From: Lithobates sylvaticus
Taxonomy: Eukaryota; Chordata; Amphibia; Anura; Ranidae
NCBI GenBank assembly: GCA_028564925.1
Contig: CM053030.1
Location: 269,602,199-269,666,198, forward strand
Direction of reading: 5' to 3'
Length of the DNA stretch: 64,000 nt
Part shown: piece by piece, positions 43,901-52,424 of the stretch
How the letters are laid out: every line of letters starts with the position of its first letter
Position numbering within the stretch: the stretch's first letter is position 1
Translations under genes and position numbers: made by a program
Notes under the pieces: model-generated
What the model was told of the DNA's origin: nothing
Database searches by the model: none
What the model saw: the letters and a program-made list of their open reading frames with translations, nothing else

Positions 43901-44721
43901 AAATATAAAGGAAGCTCTTTTGTAATTTCTGATATCACTTCCGGAACCTGTAGAAGGCTTTCATTTAATTTCCAAACACGTGACACCCGAGAGGTGTCTT
44001 GCGACAGAGCGTAGGTCATTAGTATGGGAGCATGATCAGACCATGTAGTCAATCCGATCGAGGTTTCACCCACTGCGTGCAACTGAGCATGGGGAATCAG
44101 AAAAAAATCTATTCTCGAATAGACCTTATGGGGGGGGGAATAGAATGAATAATCTCTCTCGCCCGAGTGTTGCAAACGCCACACATCAATCAATTGGGCA
44201 TTATGTATTGCTTGATTAATCCGTTTTAGGGAGCCAATCGGGATCGATGACTTTCCAGAGGACGTATCTACTTTGGGGGACAGGGAAACATTAAAGTCCC
44301 CCCCCAGTATCAGCTGGCCCTCTGTAAAGTCTGACAGTTTGGCCAAAGTTCGCCGAATAAAAATGTCCTGGTGCTCGTTAGGCACATAGATCGTTGCTAG
44401 GGTAAGGCACACCCCTCCAAGGGTCCCTTTTATAAACGCGTAACGGCCCCCTTCATCCAACAATACTTCCTTACTTTCCCAGCAATGTTTACTGGATAGG
44501 AGGATCGATACTCCCCTGGATTTTGCCTTCTTATTAGTGGCATGGAATGTCACTGAATAGAATCTATTCTTGAGGATAGGTATCCTATCCTCCCTAAAAT
44601 GAGTCTCCTGTATGAATGCTATATCTGTATGGGAAGTCTTCAAGTCATGTAGCAACATTTTCCGTTTCTCAGGGGTATTTAGCCCCTTAGCATTCAGTGA
44701 GAGTACCTTAAGGCTATCCAT
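40927..44721 (-). CDS. L1/Tx1 ORF2 protein: endonuclease + reverse transcriptase, copy 1
   Basis: The open frame of 1264 codons starts MDSLKVLSLNAKGLN. An APE-type endonuclease occupies about residues 1-235 (IQETHF, LILGGDFNVSL, YSRIDFFLIPHAQL, WSDHAPILM). The RT spans about 470-770, with KAPGPDGL, SVIPKEGKDP, YRPISLLN, DQVGFVPTREARDN, STDAEKAFDRVNW, NGTRQGCPLSPLLF and the catalytic SAYADDMLF. A C-terminal Cys/His motif (CWRCEGDRGTLLHIFWSCPK) follows near residue 1110. ORF2p nicks the target and copies the element RNA there. Length and motif set are complete with no stop. This copy lacks its spacer and ORF1, because the upstream sequence is the duplication junction, so it has no normal promoter. 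It is nearly identical to the frame at 46133-49903. Confidence 0.95.
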   Translation of the reverse strand: MDSLKVLSLNAKGLNTPEKRKMLLHDLKTSHTDIAFIQETHFREDRIPILKNRFYSVTFHATNKKAKSRGVSILLSSKHCWESKEVLLDEGGRYAFIKGTLGGVCLTLATIYVPNEHQDIFIRRTLAKLSDFTEGQLILGGDFNVSLSPKVDTSSGKSSIPIGSLKRINQAIHNAQLIDVWRLQHSGERDYSFYSPPHKVYSRIDFFLIPHAQLHAVGETSIGLTTWSDHAPILMTYALSQDTSRVSRVWKLNESLLQVPEVISEITKELPLYFQTNRTPDSSPGMVWEAHKTVMRGIFIKHGSRLKRDRERQLNSLLTKLQDIESKHKHAPTPDIERDLAGIRVQINDLLQYRAKAALQKCRKISYAYGNKCGKTLARSIKEQKLRSYIPYIMSLKDQKTTLPSKISEVFRDFYASLYNISTATNSQSLIEEFIQSAKMPTITAEIKVELDKPISLEELISVVNSTKLGKAPGPDGLTLQYYRTLLPSLGPYMVELFNELGKDKPLPSDTLKAYISVIPKEGKDPTLCGSYRPISLLNTDLKLFTKILANRLATHLPDLVHLDQVGFVPTREARDNTIKALNLLHVARTSSIPCVFLSTDAEKAFDRVNWHYMFSVLRHLGLGDTIIQWIWAIYSKPTAQVKVNGVLSDSFSIQNGTRQGCPLSPLLFTLSLEPFLNRIRLNPDIQGIRVGGEQYKISAYADDMLFSLTNPAISLPNLLREFEIYGALSNLKINFHKSEAMGIGIPPRVLTTLKSSFKFKWTETALQYLGTYIPMDMSRIFELNFSPLLTKIRMLLETWNKGLHSWFGRINLLKMCILPKFLYLLQALPIRLPLSYFKQVNSLFIKFVWAYKKPRLSFHLMTLPRQHGGLALPNILVYYQAIHIGRIIDWCRHGQFKLWTQIEQAQAPIPLSRAPWCYEHLQPLLKSHPLIGTTLRIGSVAIKRPSISSVDSPLFPILGNPQFSPGMCLHKFGHLYFSDMTQASHFSINGRWPSIEELVREEGPFKLNFWPALQLRHFLDTIPNPGNYIRPLTKFEECCLGEGIITQVLSKTYSMLNCPAVLPHPPFLDKWEQDLQRKFTPAQIQNILTLALKSSVCSKTQEFNYKLLTRWYLTPHLLHQYYPETTDRCWRCEGDRGTLLHIFWSCPKLNHFWTTVQEVTQKCTEYKIPGDPAFFLLQVSNIPVKCYQKTIIRHLLCAAKSCIPLYWKKQIPPTVADWLRKVVDICGMEDLLAVEKHERDKHSLTWNAWKQFIVSEEGIALLR

Positions 44722-45564
44722 TACCAGGTTTATAGGTCAGGTACCCCCATATTACAACCTAAATAAAGGTTTTAACCCCTTGATTGCCCCTAGAGTTAAC
44801 TCTTTCACCAGTGATCACCGTATAAGTGTCACTGGTGACGCTGGTTAGCCAGTTAGTTATTTAGTTATTTAGGTTCCCCGTCAGGTTTTTATATAGCGTC
44901 AGGTACCCCCATATATTACCTAATAAAGGTTTTAACCCCCTGATTGCCCCTAGTTAACCCTTTCACCAGTGATCACCGTATAACTGTTACGGGTGACGCT
45001 GGTTAGATAGTTTGTTTTTTATACTGTCAGGGCACCCGCCATTTATTACCCAATAACGGTTTAACCCCCTGATCGCCCGGCGGGTGATATCAATTAGGTT
45101 TTAGGGTCAAATAAGGTCTGCGTCGCCCCAGGTTAGTGCCAGTACCGCAAACACCCACGCGCAAAGCATACACCTCCCTTAGTGGTATAGTATCTGAACA
45201 GATCAATATCTGATCTGATCAGATCTATACTAGCGTCCCAGCAGTTTAGGGTTCCAAAAAACGCATTGTTAGCGGCATCAGCCCAGATACCTGTTAGCAC
45301 CTGCGTTTTCCCCCTCCGCCCAGCCCAGCCCACCCAAAGTGCAGTATCGATCGATCACTGTCACTTACAAAACACTAAGCACACATAACTGCAGCGTTCG
45401 CAGAGTCAGGCCTGATCCCTGCGATCGATAATATTTTTTTTGTGGTAGCGTTTTGATTCAGTCGCTAACAGTCAGGAGCTTTTTTACCTGTAAATCTCAA
45501 AAAAATAAAAAAATAGTTGTCGTTTTATTGTTCTCTCTCTCTCTCCCTATTTTCTGTTGCTCTT

Positions 45565-45579
45565 TTTTTACTCCATTCT
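45565..45579. repeat. Target-site duplication, left side of L1
   Basis: TTTTTACTCCATTCT, matching 53818-53832. The L1 poly-A tail (poly-T on plus) follows at 45580. A third copy at 40363-40377 belongs to the duplicated flank. Confidence 0.88.
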
Positions 45580-45600
45580 TTTTTTTTTTCAAATATAATC

Positions 45601-45606
45601 TTTATT
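45601..45606 (-). terminator. L1 polyadenylation signal, copy 2
   Basis: AATAAA on the minus strand just before the poly-A tail at 45580-45589. Confidence 0.75.
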
Positions 45607-45871
45607 AGCACCCCACACGTGCGAGATCAGGTTGATACAATACATTTCCAAGATAAAACAACATACAAATCACAACTAAAATCTTATTCTTCTCATATAT
45701 AAAGGTACAGAACAGCGAGGTCGCTTAAAAAGCTACTCGCCTACCGCCCTGTTATTTCCTAATTCAACATATGGAGAGAAGAGAAGTAGGAAAAAAAAAA
45801 AAAAACAAAACCAAAAGAATAAGTTCAAGTACCAAACCCAACCTCGCTCGTTTCCCTTTTTCTTATTTAAC

Positions 45872-45938
<67 letters not shown>

Positions 45939-45971
45939 AACTAAAAAGACAACATCAACACACAGACCCCA

Positions 45972-46013
<42 letters not shown>

Positions 46014-46132
46014 TTAAATAAAATAAATAAATTAAACCCCCCTCCCAAGAGAAAAAAGGAGGGGGAGAAATTAGGTGTCACTGGTTCTGGACAGCCCTAA
46101 ACCGTAGGGCACAGCACTCTTTTATAACTCTC

Positions 46133-49100
46133 CTATCTAAGGAGGGCTATCCCCTCCTCGGATACAATGAACTGTTTCCAGGCATTCCAAGTCAAGGAGT
46201 GTTTGTCCCGTTCATGTTTCTCCACTGCTAACAAGTCCTCCATTCCACAGATATCTACTACCTTACGCAGCCAATCGGCCACTGTTGGCGGTATTTGTTT
46301 TTTCCAATAGAGTGGGATGCAGGACTTTGCAGCGCAAAGAAGATGTCTTATAATAGTTTTTTGATAGCATTTAACCGGAATATTCGAGACCTGGAGTAAG
46401 AAAAATGCCGGATCACCAGGAATCTTATACTCCGTGCATTTTTGAGTCACCTCTTGGACTGTCGTCCAGAAGTGATTCAATTTAGGACATGACCAGAATA
46501 TATGAAGTAACGTACCTCTGTCTCCCTCACATCTCCAACAGCGATCTGTAGTCTCCGGGTAATATTGATGTAAAAGGTGTGGAGTGAGGTACCATCGTGT
46601 CAGTAATTTATAGTTAAATTCCTGAGTTTTTGAACAAACTGAAGACTTCAAAGCCAGGGTTAGTATATTCTGGATTTGAGCCGGTGTGAATTTTCGTTGT
46701 AAATCCTGTTCCCATTTATCCAAGAACGGCGGATGTGGTAAGACTGCCGGGCAGTTCAGCATAGAATATGTTTTGGACAAAACCTGTGTTATAATGCCCT
46801 CCCCTAAGCAACATTCTTCAAATTTCGTCAAAGGGCGAATGTAGTTTCCTGGGTTAGGTATAGTGTCCAAAAAATGTCTTAACTGAAGTGCTGGCCAAAA
46901 GTTCAGTTTAAAAGGGCCTTCCTCCCTCACTAATTCCTCAATTGAAGGCCATCTGCCATTTATAGAGAAATGAGATGCCTGAGTCATATCTGAAAAATAT
47001 AAATGGCCAAACTTATGTAGGCACATACCCGGAGAGAACTGTGGGTTCCCCAAAATAGGGAACAAAGGAGAGTCCACAGAAGAAATGGAGGGTCTTTTAA
47101 TAGCTACGGAGCCTATCCGAAGCGTCGTACCTATTAAAGGATGGCTTTTCAACAATGGCTGGAGATGTTCATAGCACCACGGGGCCCTTGATAAAGGAAT
47201 GGGTGCTTGAGCTTGTTCTATCTGGGTCCATAGTTTAAATTGACCGTGACGGCACCAATCAATGATTCTGCCTATGTGTATTGCCTGGTAGTACACTAAA
47301 ATATTCGGAAGAGCCAAGCCACCATGTTGCCTGGGTAAGGTCATTAAATGAAAAGAAAGTCTTGGTTTCTTGTAGGCCCACACAAACTTAATAAAAAGCG
47401 AATTAACTTGTTTAAAGTACGATAAAGGAAGTCTGATTGGTAGTGCTTGGAGTAAATAAAGAAATTTTGGTAAAATACACATTTTCAATAAGTTAATTCT
47501 ACCAAACCATGAGTGCAAGCCCTTATTCCAGGTCTCTAACAGCATACGGATCTTGGTTAAAAGCGGGGAGAAATTCAGTTCAAAAATACGTGACATATCC
47601 ATAGGTATATAAGTGCCTAGATACTGCAGGGCTGTCTCTGTCCATTTAAATTTAAAGCTAGATTTGAGTGTAGTTAGCACGCGAGGAGGTATCCCTATCC
47701 CCATAGCTTCTGATTTATGAAAGTTAATTTTCAGGTTAGAAAGTGCTCCATATATCTCAAACTCCCGTAATAAATTAGGGAGCGAGATGGCAGGATTTGT
47801 CAAGGAAAAAAGCATATCGTCCGCATAGGCTGATATTTTATATTGTTCTCCTCCCACCCTTATGCCTTGGATATCTGGGTTCAATCTGATTCTATTTAAG
47901 AATGGTTCCAGGGATAAGGTGAATAACAGGGGGGATAGCGGACATCCCTGTCTAGTACCGTTCTGTATAGAGAAAGAGTCAGAAAGGACCCCATTAACTT
48001 TGACCTGGGCCGTAGGTTTTGAATAAATTGCCCAAATCCATTGAATAATAGTGTCCCCTAGTCCCAGATGTCGAAGGACTGAGAACATATAGTGCCAATT
48101 CACTCGATCAAATGCTTTTTCCGCATCTGTGCTAAGGAAAACGCAGGGGATAGAGGAAGTTCTGGCTACATGAAGCAAATTTAGGGCTTTGATCGTGTTA
48201 TCCCTAGCTTCCCTAGTAGGGACAAAGCCTACTTGGTCCAAATGCACCAGATCTGGTAAGTGAGTTGCTAGGCGGTTCGCTAGGATTTTAGTAAACAATT
48301 TAAGATCTGTATTCAACAGAGAGATTGGCCGATAGCTGCCACATAAGGTCGGGTCCTTACCTTCCTTCGGAATAACAGATATGTAAGCTTTTAAGGTATC
48401 GCTAGGAAGGGGTTTATCCTTGCCCAACTCGTTGAATAATTCTACCATATAGGGTCCTAGGCTAGGAAGCAAGGTTCTATAATACTGCAGGGTGAGTCCA
48501 TCCGGACCCGGTGCTTTTCCCAGTTTGGTAGAGTTCACCACTGATATCAATTCCTCCAAGCTTATCGGCTTGTCTAGTTCAACTTTGATTTCAGCCGTAA
48601 TAGTGGGCATCTTAGCTGATTGTATAAATTCTTCTATCAACGACTGAGAGTTTGTCGCCGTTGATATGTTATAAAGGGACGCATAAAAATCCCGGAAAAC
48701 TTCCGAGATCTTTGAAGGAAGAGTTGTCTTCTGGTCTTTTAAGGACATAATATATGGTATATATGATCTGAGTTTTTGTTCCTTGATCGACCTAGCTAAT
48801 GTTTTCCCACACTTATTACCGTATGCATAACTGATTTTCCTGCATTTCTGTAGAGCCGCCTTAGCCCTATATTGTAGAAGATCATTAATTTGTACCCGTA
48901 TCCCAGCCAAGTCCCGTTCTATATCAGGAGTGGGGGCGTGTTTATGTTTAGACTCTATATCTTGGAGTTTGGTCAGAAGCGAATTTAATTGCCTTTCTCT
49001 GTCTCTTTTAAGTCTAGAACCGTGTTTGATAAAAATACCTCGCATAACGGTCTTGTGAGCCTCCCATACCATGCCTGGGCTACTGTCCGGAGTTCTATTC

Positions 49101-49903
49101 GTCTGGAAATATAAAGGAAGCTCTTTTGTAATTTCTGATATCACTTCCGGAACCTGTAGAAGGCTTTCATTTAATTTCCAAACACGTGACACCCGAGAGG
49201 TGTCTTGCGACAGAGCGTAGGTCATTAGTATGGGAGCATGATCAGACCATGTAGTCAATCCGATCGAGGTTTCACCCACTGCGTGCAACTGAGCATGGGG
49301 AATCAGAAAAAAATCTATTCTCGAATAGACCTTATGGGGGGGGGAATAGAATGAATAATCTCTCTCGCCCGAGTGTTGCAAACGCCACACATCAATCAAT
49401 TGGGCATTATGTATTGCTTGATTAATCCGTTTTAGGGAGCCAATCGGGATCGATGACTTTCCAGAGGACGTATCTACTTTGGGGGACAGGGAAACATTAA
49501 AGTCCCCCCCCAGTATCAGCTGGCCCTCTGTAAAGTCTGACAGTTTGGCCAAAGTTCGCCGAATAAAAATGTCCTGGTGCTCGTTAGGCACATAGATCGT
49601 TGCTAGGGTAAGGCACACCCCTCCAAGGGTCCCTTTTATAAACGCGTAACGGCCCCCTTCATCCAACAATACTTCCTTACTTTCCCAGCAATGTTTACTG
49701 GATAGGAGGATCGATACTCCCCTGGATTTTGCCTTCTTATTAGTGGCATGGAATGTCACTGAATAGAATCTATTCTTGAGGATAGGTATCCTATCCTCCC
49801 TAAAATGAGTCTCCTGTATGAATGCTATATCTGTATGGGAAGTCTTCAAGTCATGTAGCAACATTTTCCGTTTCTCAGGGGTATTTAGCCCCTTAGCATT
49901 CAT
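46133..49903 (-). CDS. L1/Tx1 ORF2 protein, copy 2, early stop at codon 8
   Basis: Same protein as 40927-44721, with endonuclease, RT with YADD, and C-terminal Cys/His motif all intact. The original start is the ATG at 49926 (MDSLKVL), but codon 8 is TAA where copy 1 has TCA, and codon 9 is ATG where copy 1 has CTG. This amounts to two substitutions three bases apart. The next ATG at 49903 (MNAKGLN) keeps the frame and 1256 residues. That start loses the first strand of the endonuclease fold but keeps the N and E active-site text (NAKGLN, QETHF). Upstream is a T-rich spacer. ORF1 of the same element lies on the other strand. Confidence 0.93.
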   Translation of the reverse strand: MNAKGLNTPEKRKMLLHDLKTSHTDIAFIQETHFREDRIPILKNRFYSVTFHATNKKAKSRGVSILLSSKHCWESKEVLLDEGGRYAFIKGTLGGVCLTLATIYVPNEHQDIFIRRTLAKLSDFTEGQLILGGDFNVSLSPKVDTSSGKSSIPIGSLKRINQAIHNAQLIDVWRLQHSGERDYSFYSPPHKVYSRIDFFLIPHAQLHAVGETSIGLTTWSDHAPILMTYALSQDTSRVSRVWKLNESLLQVPEVISEITKELPLYFQTNRTPDSSPGMVWEAHKTVMRGIFIKHGSRLKRDRERQLNSLLTKLQDIESKHKHAPTPDIERDLAGIRVQINDLLQYRAKAALQKCRKISYAYGNKCGKTLARSIKEQKLRSYIPYIMSLKDQKTTLPSKISEVFRDFYASLYNISTATNSQSLIEEFIQSAKMPTITAEIKVELDKPISLEELISVVNSTKLGKAPGPDGLTLQYYRTLLPSLGPYMVELFNELGKDKPLPSDTLKAYISVIPKEGKDPTLCGSYRPISLLNTDLKLFTKILANRLATHLPDLVHLDQVGFVPTREARDNTIKALNLLHVARTSSIPCVFLSTDAEKAFDRVNWHYMFSVLRHLGLGDTIIQWIWAIYSKPTAQVKVNGVLSDSFSIQNGTRQGCPLSPLLFTLSLEPFLNRIRLNPDIQGIRVGGEQYKISAYADDMLFSLTNPAISLPNLLREFEIYGALSNLKINFHKSEAMGIGIPPRVLTTLKSSFKFKWTETALQYLGTYIPMDMSRIFELNFSPLLTKIRMLLETWNKGLHSWFGRINLLKMCILPKFLYLLQALPIRLPLSYFKQVNSLFIKFVWAYKKPRLSFHLMTLPRQHGGLALPNILVYYQAIHIGRIIDWCRHGQFKLWTQIEQAQAPIPLSRAPWCYEHLQPLLKSHPLIGTTLRIGSVAIKRPSISSVDSPLFPILGNPQFSPGMCLHKFGHLYFSDMTQASHFSINGRWPSIEELVREEGPFKLNFWPALQLRHFLDTIPNPGNYIRPLTKFEECCLGEGIITQVLSKTYSMLNCPAVLPHPPFLDKWEQDLQRKFTPAQIQNILTLALKSSVCSKTQEFNYKLLTRWYLTPHLLHQYYPETTDRCWRCEGDRGTLLHIFWSCPKLNHFWTTVQEVTQKCTEYKIPGDPAFFLLQVSNIPVKCYQKTIIRHLLCAAKSCIPLYWKKQIPPTVADWLRKVVDICGMEDLLAVEKHERDKHSLTWNAWKQFIVSEEGIALLR

Positions 49904-49943
49904 TTAGAGTACCTTAAGGCTATCCATTACCAAAGCACCACAA

Positions 49944-50081
49944 AAAAAAAAAAATAAATAAAAAAAAAAAAAAAAAAATACAACAAAAACAACGAAAAAA
50001 AAAAAAACAAAAACAAAAAAAAACCAAAAAAAAAACAGAAGCAAAACAAAAAAAAAAAAAAAAAAAAAAACAGAAGCAAAA

Positions 50082-50128
<47 letters not shown>

Positions 50129-50240
50129 AGAACAAAAACCAAAAAAAAAAAAAAAAAAACCACAAACAAAACAAAAAAAAAAAAAAAAATAAAAAGAACA
50201 AAAAAAAAAAAGAAAAAAAAAGAAAAAAAAAAAAAAAGGA
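49944..50240. repeat. A-rich (poly-T in L1 sense) tract before ORF2
   Basis: About 300 bp almost purely of A with isolated C, G or T, directly upstream of the ORF2 start on the minus strand. It creates Phe-only frames. Similar T-rich stretches occur in the inverted spacer part at 52535-52580 and 53505-53550. Confidence 0.9.
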
Positions 50241-50575
50241 AAATGGGAGAGCACTAGGCTGAGGAACGTAGACCCAGTCCTTCCCCTTCTCCCCTCTCTA
50301 AACAACTAATTGGTTACAACCAAACAATATAGTCGCATCTACCCCCCCAAAAAAAAAAAAGTGGGGGGACAGTGCGACAACCTATGTGGGGGTTTTTAAT
50401 AGGGTAAGCTCCATAAGAGCTTCCCTAATCCCCCCACCTCTACCCTGTCATCATATAATCATATAAACAAACGGTATGCATTATTCCTAACCCCGGAAAA
50501 GCTTTGTTATTTGCACCAGCAAGTCAAAAAAAAAAAAAAAAAAAAAGGGGGGGGGAGGAATGGAAGGTGGGACAC

Positions 50576-50594
50576 AAATTATGCGAGGAGGACA
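50576..50594. repeat. Inversion-junction repeat, inner copy
   Basis: AAATTATGCGAGGAGGACA, the inverted match of 53802-53820. It marks where the sense L1 segment meets the 5' end of the inverted segment at 50595. Confidence 0.82.
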
Positions 50595-50690
50595 GGGGCG
50601 GGAGACATGGTTGAGTGAGGACGTGTCAGACCTGAGCTCCCGGTCTCCGCTCAACTACCCCTGTTAGCGTTTGTCTTTTTTTTCTGCGGT

Positions 50691-52424
50691 ATGCCCTTCA
50701 CCAGAAAGAAGGCATTAGGGAGCAGCCAGAAAGCAAAGACATCAACAAGGGCAACAAAAACAGCCCTAAAGGCGGCGGCAAGCTGCGGGAGGATAGAAAA
50801 GTACCTTGTGGACTCGCAGGCAGCTACCCCTGCTTCTCCCGCTTCTACCGCTTCTTCCGCGCCTACATTTCCTGCCTCCCCCGCTTCCCCTGCTCACGTC
50901 TCACCTGTTCCTGGGGTGGCCGACTTGCGGGTACCGCAGCTGATAGCCACGGACATCGGAGTTTCACCCCCCGCTACTACATCGTTGGTTCCTGTGACGG
51001 CTGATCCGCGGGACTCGCGGGACCTACGTCTGCTCACTATGGAGGCTAGAGCTTCATCCCATGCTATCACTTCACCTGTCTCTGGAGTGGCGGCTCAGCG
51101 GGATAGCGGGACTCGCGGTTTATTTCATCGGATCTCGGACCTCGGCTTAGTTTCTCCAGCTCCTGCATCACTCGCCTTGGCACCTGTATTACCTAGATCA
51201 CCAGTCCCTGTCTCTGTCCCTGTCCCTGGCACTGCTGACAGGGCTGTGTTACGGGACCCGCAGCTGATTTTCATGGATTCCAGAGCCCTACCCTCTAAAA
51301 CCATTTCACCCGTATCAGGGATGACTGATTCCCAGTCTCTGCAGTTGCTCTCCACGGCCTCTGGGGCCCCACCTGTTTCATCTGTCTCACCTGCCTTACC
51401 TACCCTACCTATTGCTGAGAACTCTGAGAACTCTGCTTCTAAACTAAGTCTGGGTCTCCCGATGGAATTGGGGCCCCCCTCTCAGCTTCCTGCACTTTGG
51501 GCAGATATAGATCTGCGAGCGCTGCTATTAGCACTGCCGACCAAAGCAGATATTGCTGCTCTTCCCACCAAAGCAGATATTGAAAATATAATCGGTCGTT
51601 TAGAGGAGCAACATAAAAGAGACTTTGCTGAAGTTAGACAAGAAGTGCAGGTTCTCTCATCTCGGTTGACCACAGATGAGACATCCCTGGATTCCCTGCA
51701 GCAGCGAGTTGCTACATTGGAAAGGATACAGGATAACCAAACGCAAACATCGATATTGATGCAGCTCCGTTTAGAAGAAATAGAAGACAGAAGTCGACGC
51801 AACAACTTGCGGCTCCGAGGATTACCAGAGGCTCCGGGACCGGAGGATTTAGCAGTGACTGCGGTCACGATTTTTCGTGAATTAACAAAGGAGGCTATTC
51901 CGCTTGACCTAGAATTGGACAGGATACATAGAGCGTTAGGACCGCGGCAGCCAGACCTCAACAGACCGCGAGATGTCATATGCAGGGTCCATCACTTTAT
52001 TCATAAAGAGATCATAGCCCGAAAGGCCTGGGAGGCGGGCGCTGTTAATTTTAACGGTGCCTCGATTAAAATCTTGCCCGACCTATCGAGGGCCACGCTC
52101 TATAGAAGAGGACTCTTACGCCCGGCTTTGGATATAGCCCGTCGACAGGGAGCAACGTATAGATGGGGTTTCCCCCTCTCAGTGACTTTTAGGAGAGGGA
52201 AGAAATCTTTTACTCTCCGTACATCAGGCGATCTACCGGCCTTCTTCGATTTTATGGACACTGATCCGATTCAAATACCAGATTGGCTCCAAAATATTTC
52301 ACAACCGAGGGGCCGACTAGGCCGACTAGGCATTCCAGGTCATCATGATCTATTGGATCCTACTGGTATTATACTAAAGGACAATTCAGTCCAGGTCTCG
52401 GAGATCAGTGTGGTGGCCAGGTGA
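50691..52424 (+). CDS. L1/Tx1 ORF1 protein with long Ala/Pro/Ser N-terminus
   Basis: Open frame of 577 codons from an ATG 96 bp after the inferred RNA 5' end. ORF1p binds and packages the element RNA. Residues 1-40 are basic (MPFTRKKALGSSQKAK). About 45-270 is Ala/Pro/Ser-rich with degenerate repeats built on SPVxGVAD...R...QLL. About 285-370 is a coiled coil (ALPTKADIAALPTKADIE, then RLEEQHKRDFAEVRQEV). The linker EEIEDRSRRNNLRLRGLPE leads to an RRM (DLELDRIHRALGPRQPD, PRDVICRVHHF). The CTD carries ILPDLSRATLYRRG and YRWGFPLSV. It is longer than the 375-residue ORF1 at the left edge, mostly through the N-terminal region. It lies on the strand opposite its ORF2 because of the inversion. Confidence 0.92.
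   Translation: MPFTRKKALGSSQKAKTSTRATKTALKAAASCGRIEKYLVDSQAATPASPASTASSAPTFPASPASPAHVSPVPGVADLRVPQLIATDIGVSPPATTSLVPVTADPRDSRDLRLLTMEARASSHAITSPVSGVAAQRDSGTRGLFHRISDLGLVSPAPASLALAPVLPRSPVPVSVPVPGTADRAVLRDPQLIFMDSRALPSKTISPVSGMTDSQSLQLLSTASGAPPVSSVSPALPTLPIAENSENSASKLSLGLPMELGPPSQLPALWADIDLRALLLALPTKADIAALPTKADIENIIGRLEEQHKRDFAEVRQEVQVLSSRLTTDETSLDSLQQRVATLERIQDNQTQTSILMQLRLEEIEDRSRRNNLRLRGLPEAPGPEDLAVTAVTIFRELTKEAIPLDLELDRIHRALGPRQPDLNRPRDVICRVHHFIHKEIIARKAWEAGAVNFNGASIKILPDLSRATLYRRGLLRPALDIARRQGATYRWGFPLSVTFRRGKKSFTLRTSGDLPAFFDFMDTDPIQIPDWLQNISQPRGRLGRLGIPGHHDLLDPTGIILKDNSVQVSEISVVAR

Larger units (their letters stand above)
39525..44725. repeat. Tandem duplication, copy 1 (5.2 kb)
   Basis: From AGGTTTATAGGTCAGG to ...CTATCCATTACC, the block is repeated immediately at 44726-49931. 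It contains the last part of the 360-bp repeats, the left flank and target site, and the L1 3' UTR and ORF2. Copies differ mainly in homopolymer lengths plus a few substitutions. The junction at 44725/44726 joins the ORF2 start directly to the 360-bp repeat with no more than one base of homology. Confidence 0.9.
44726..49931. repeat. Tandem duplication, copy 2 (5.2 kb)
   Basis: Second copy of 39525-44725. Its right border (CCATTACC then AAAGCACC) runs on into the L1 spacer, so copy 2 is the arrangement that keeps the original L1 continuity, and copy 1 is joined only on its left. Confidence 0.9.

Noticed and set aside
49904-50305. Phe-rich minus-strand frames of 80-133 codons before ORF2
   Set aside because: Produced by the poly-A/T tract; no codon variety, no domain. 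Only the last codons (MDSLKVL) are real ORF2 start.
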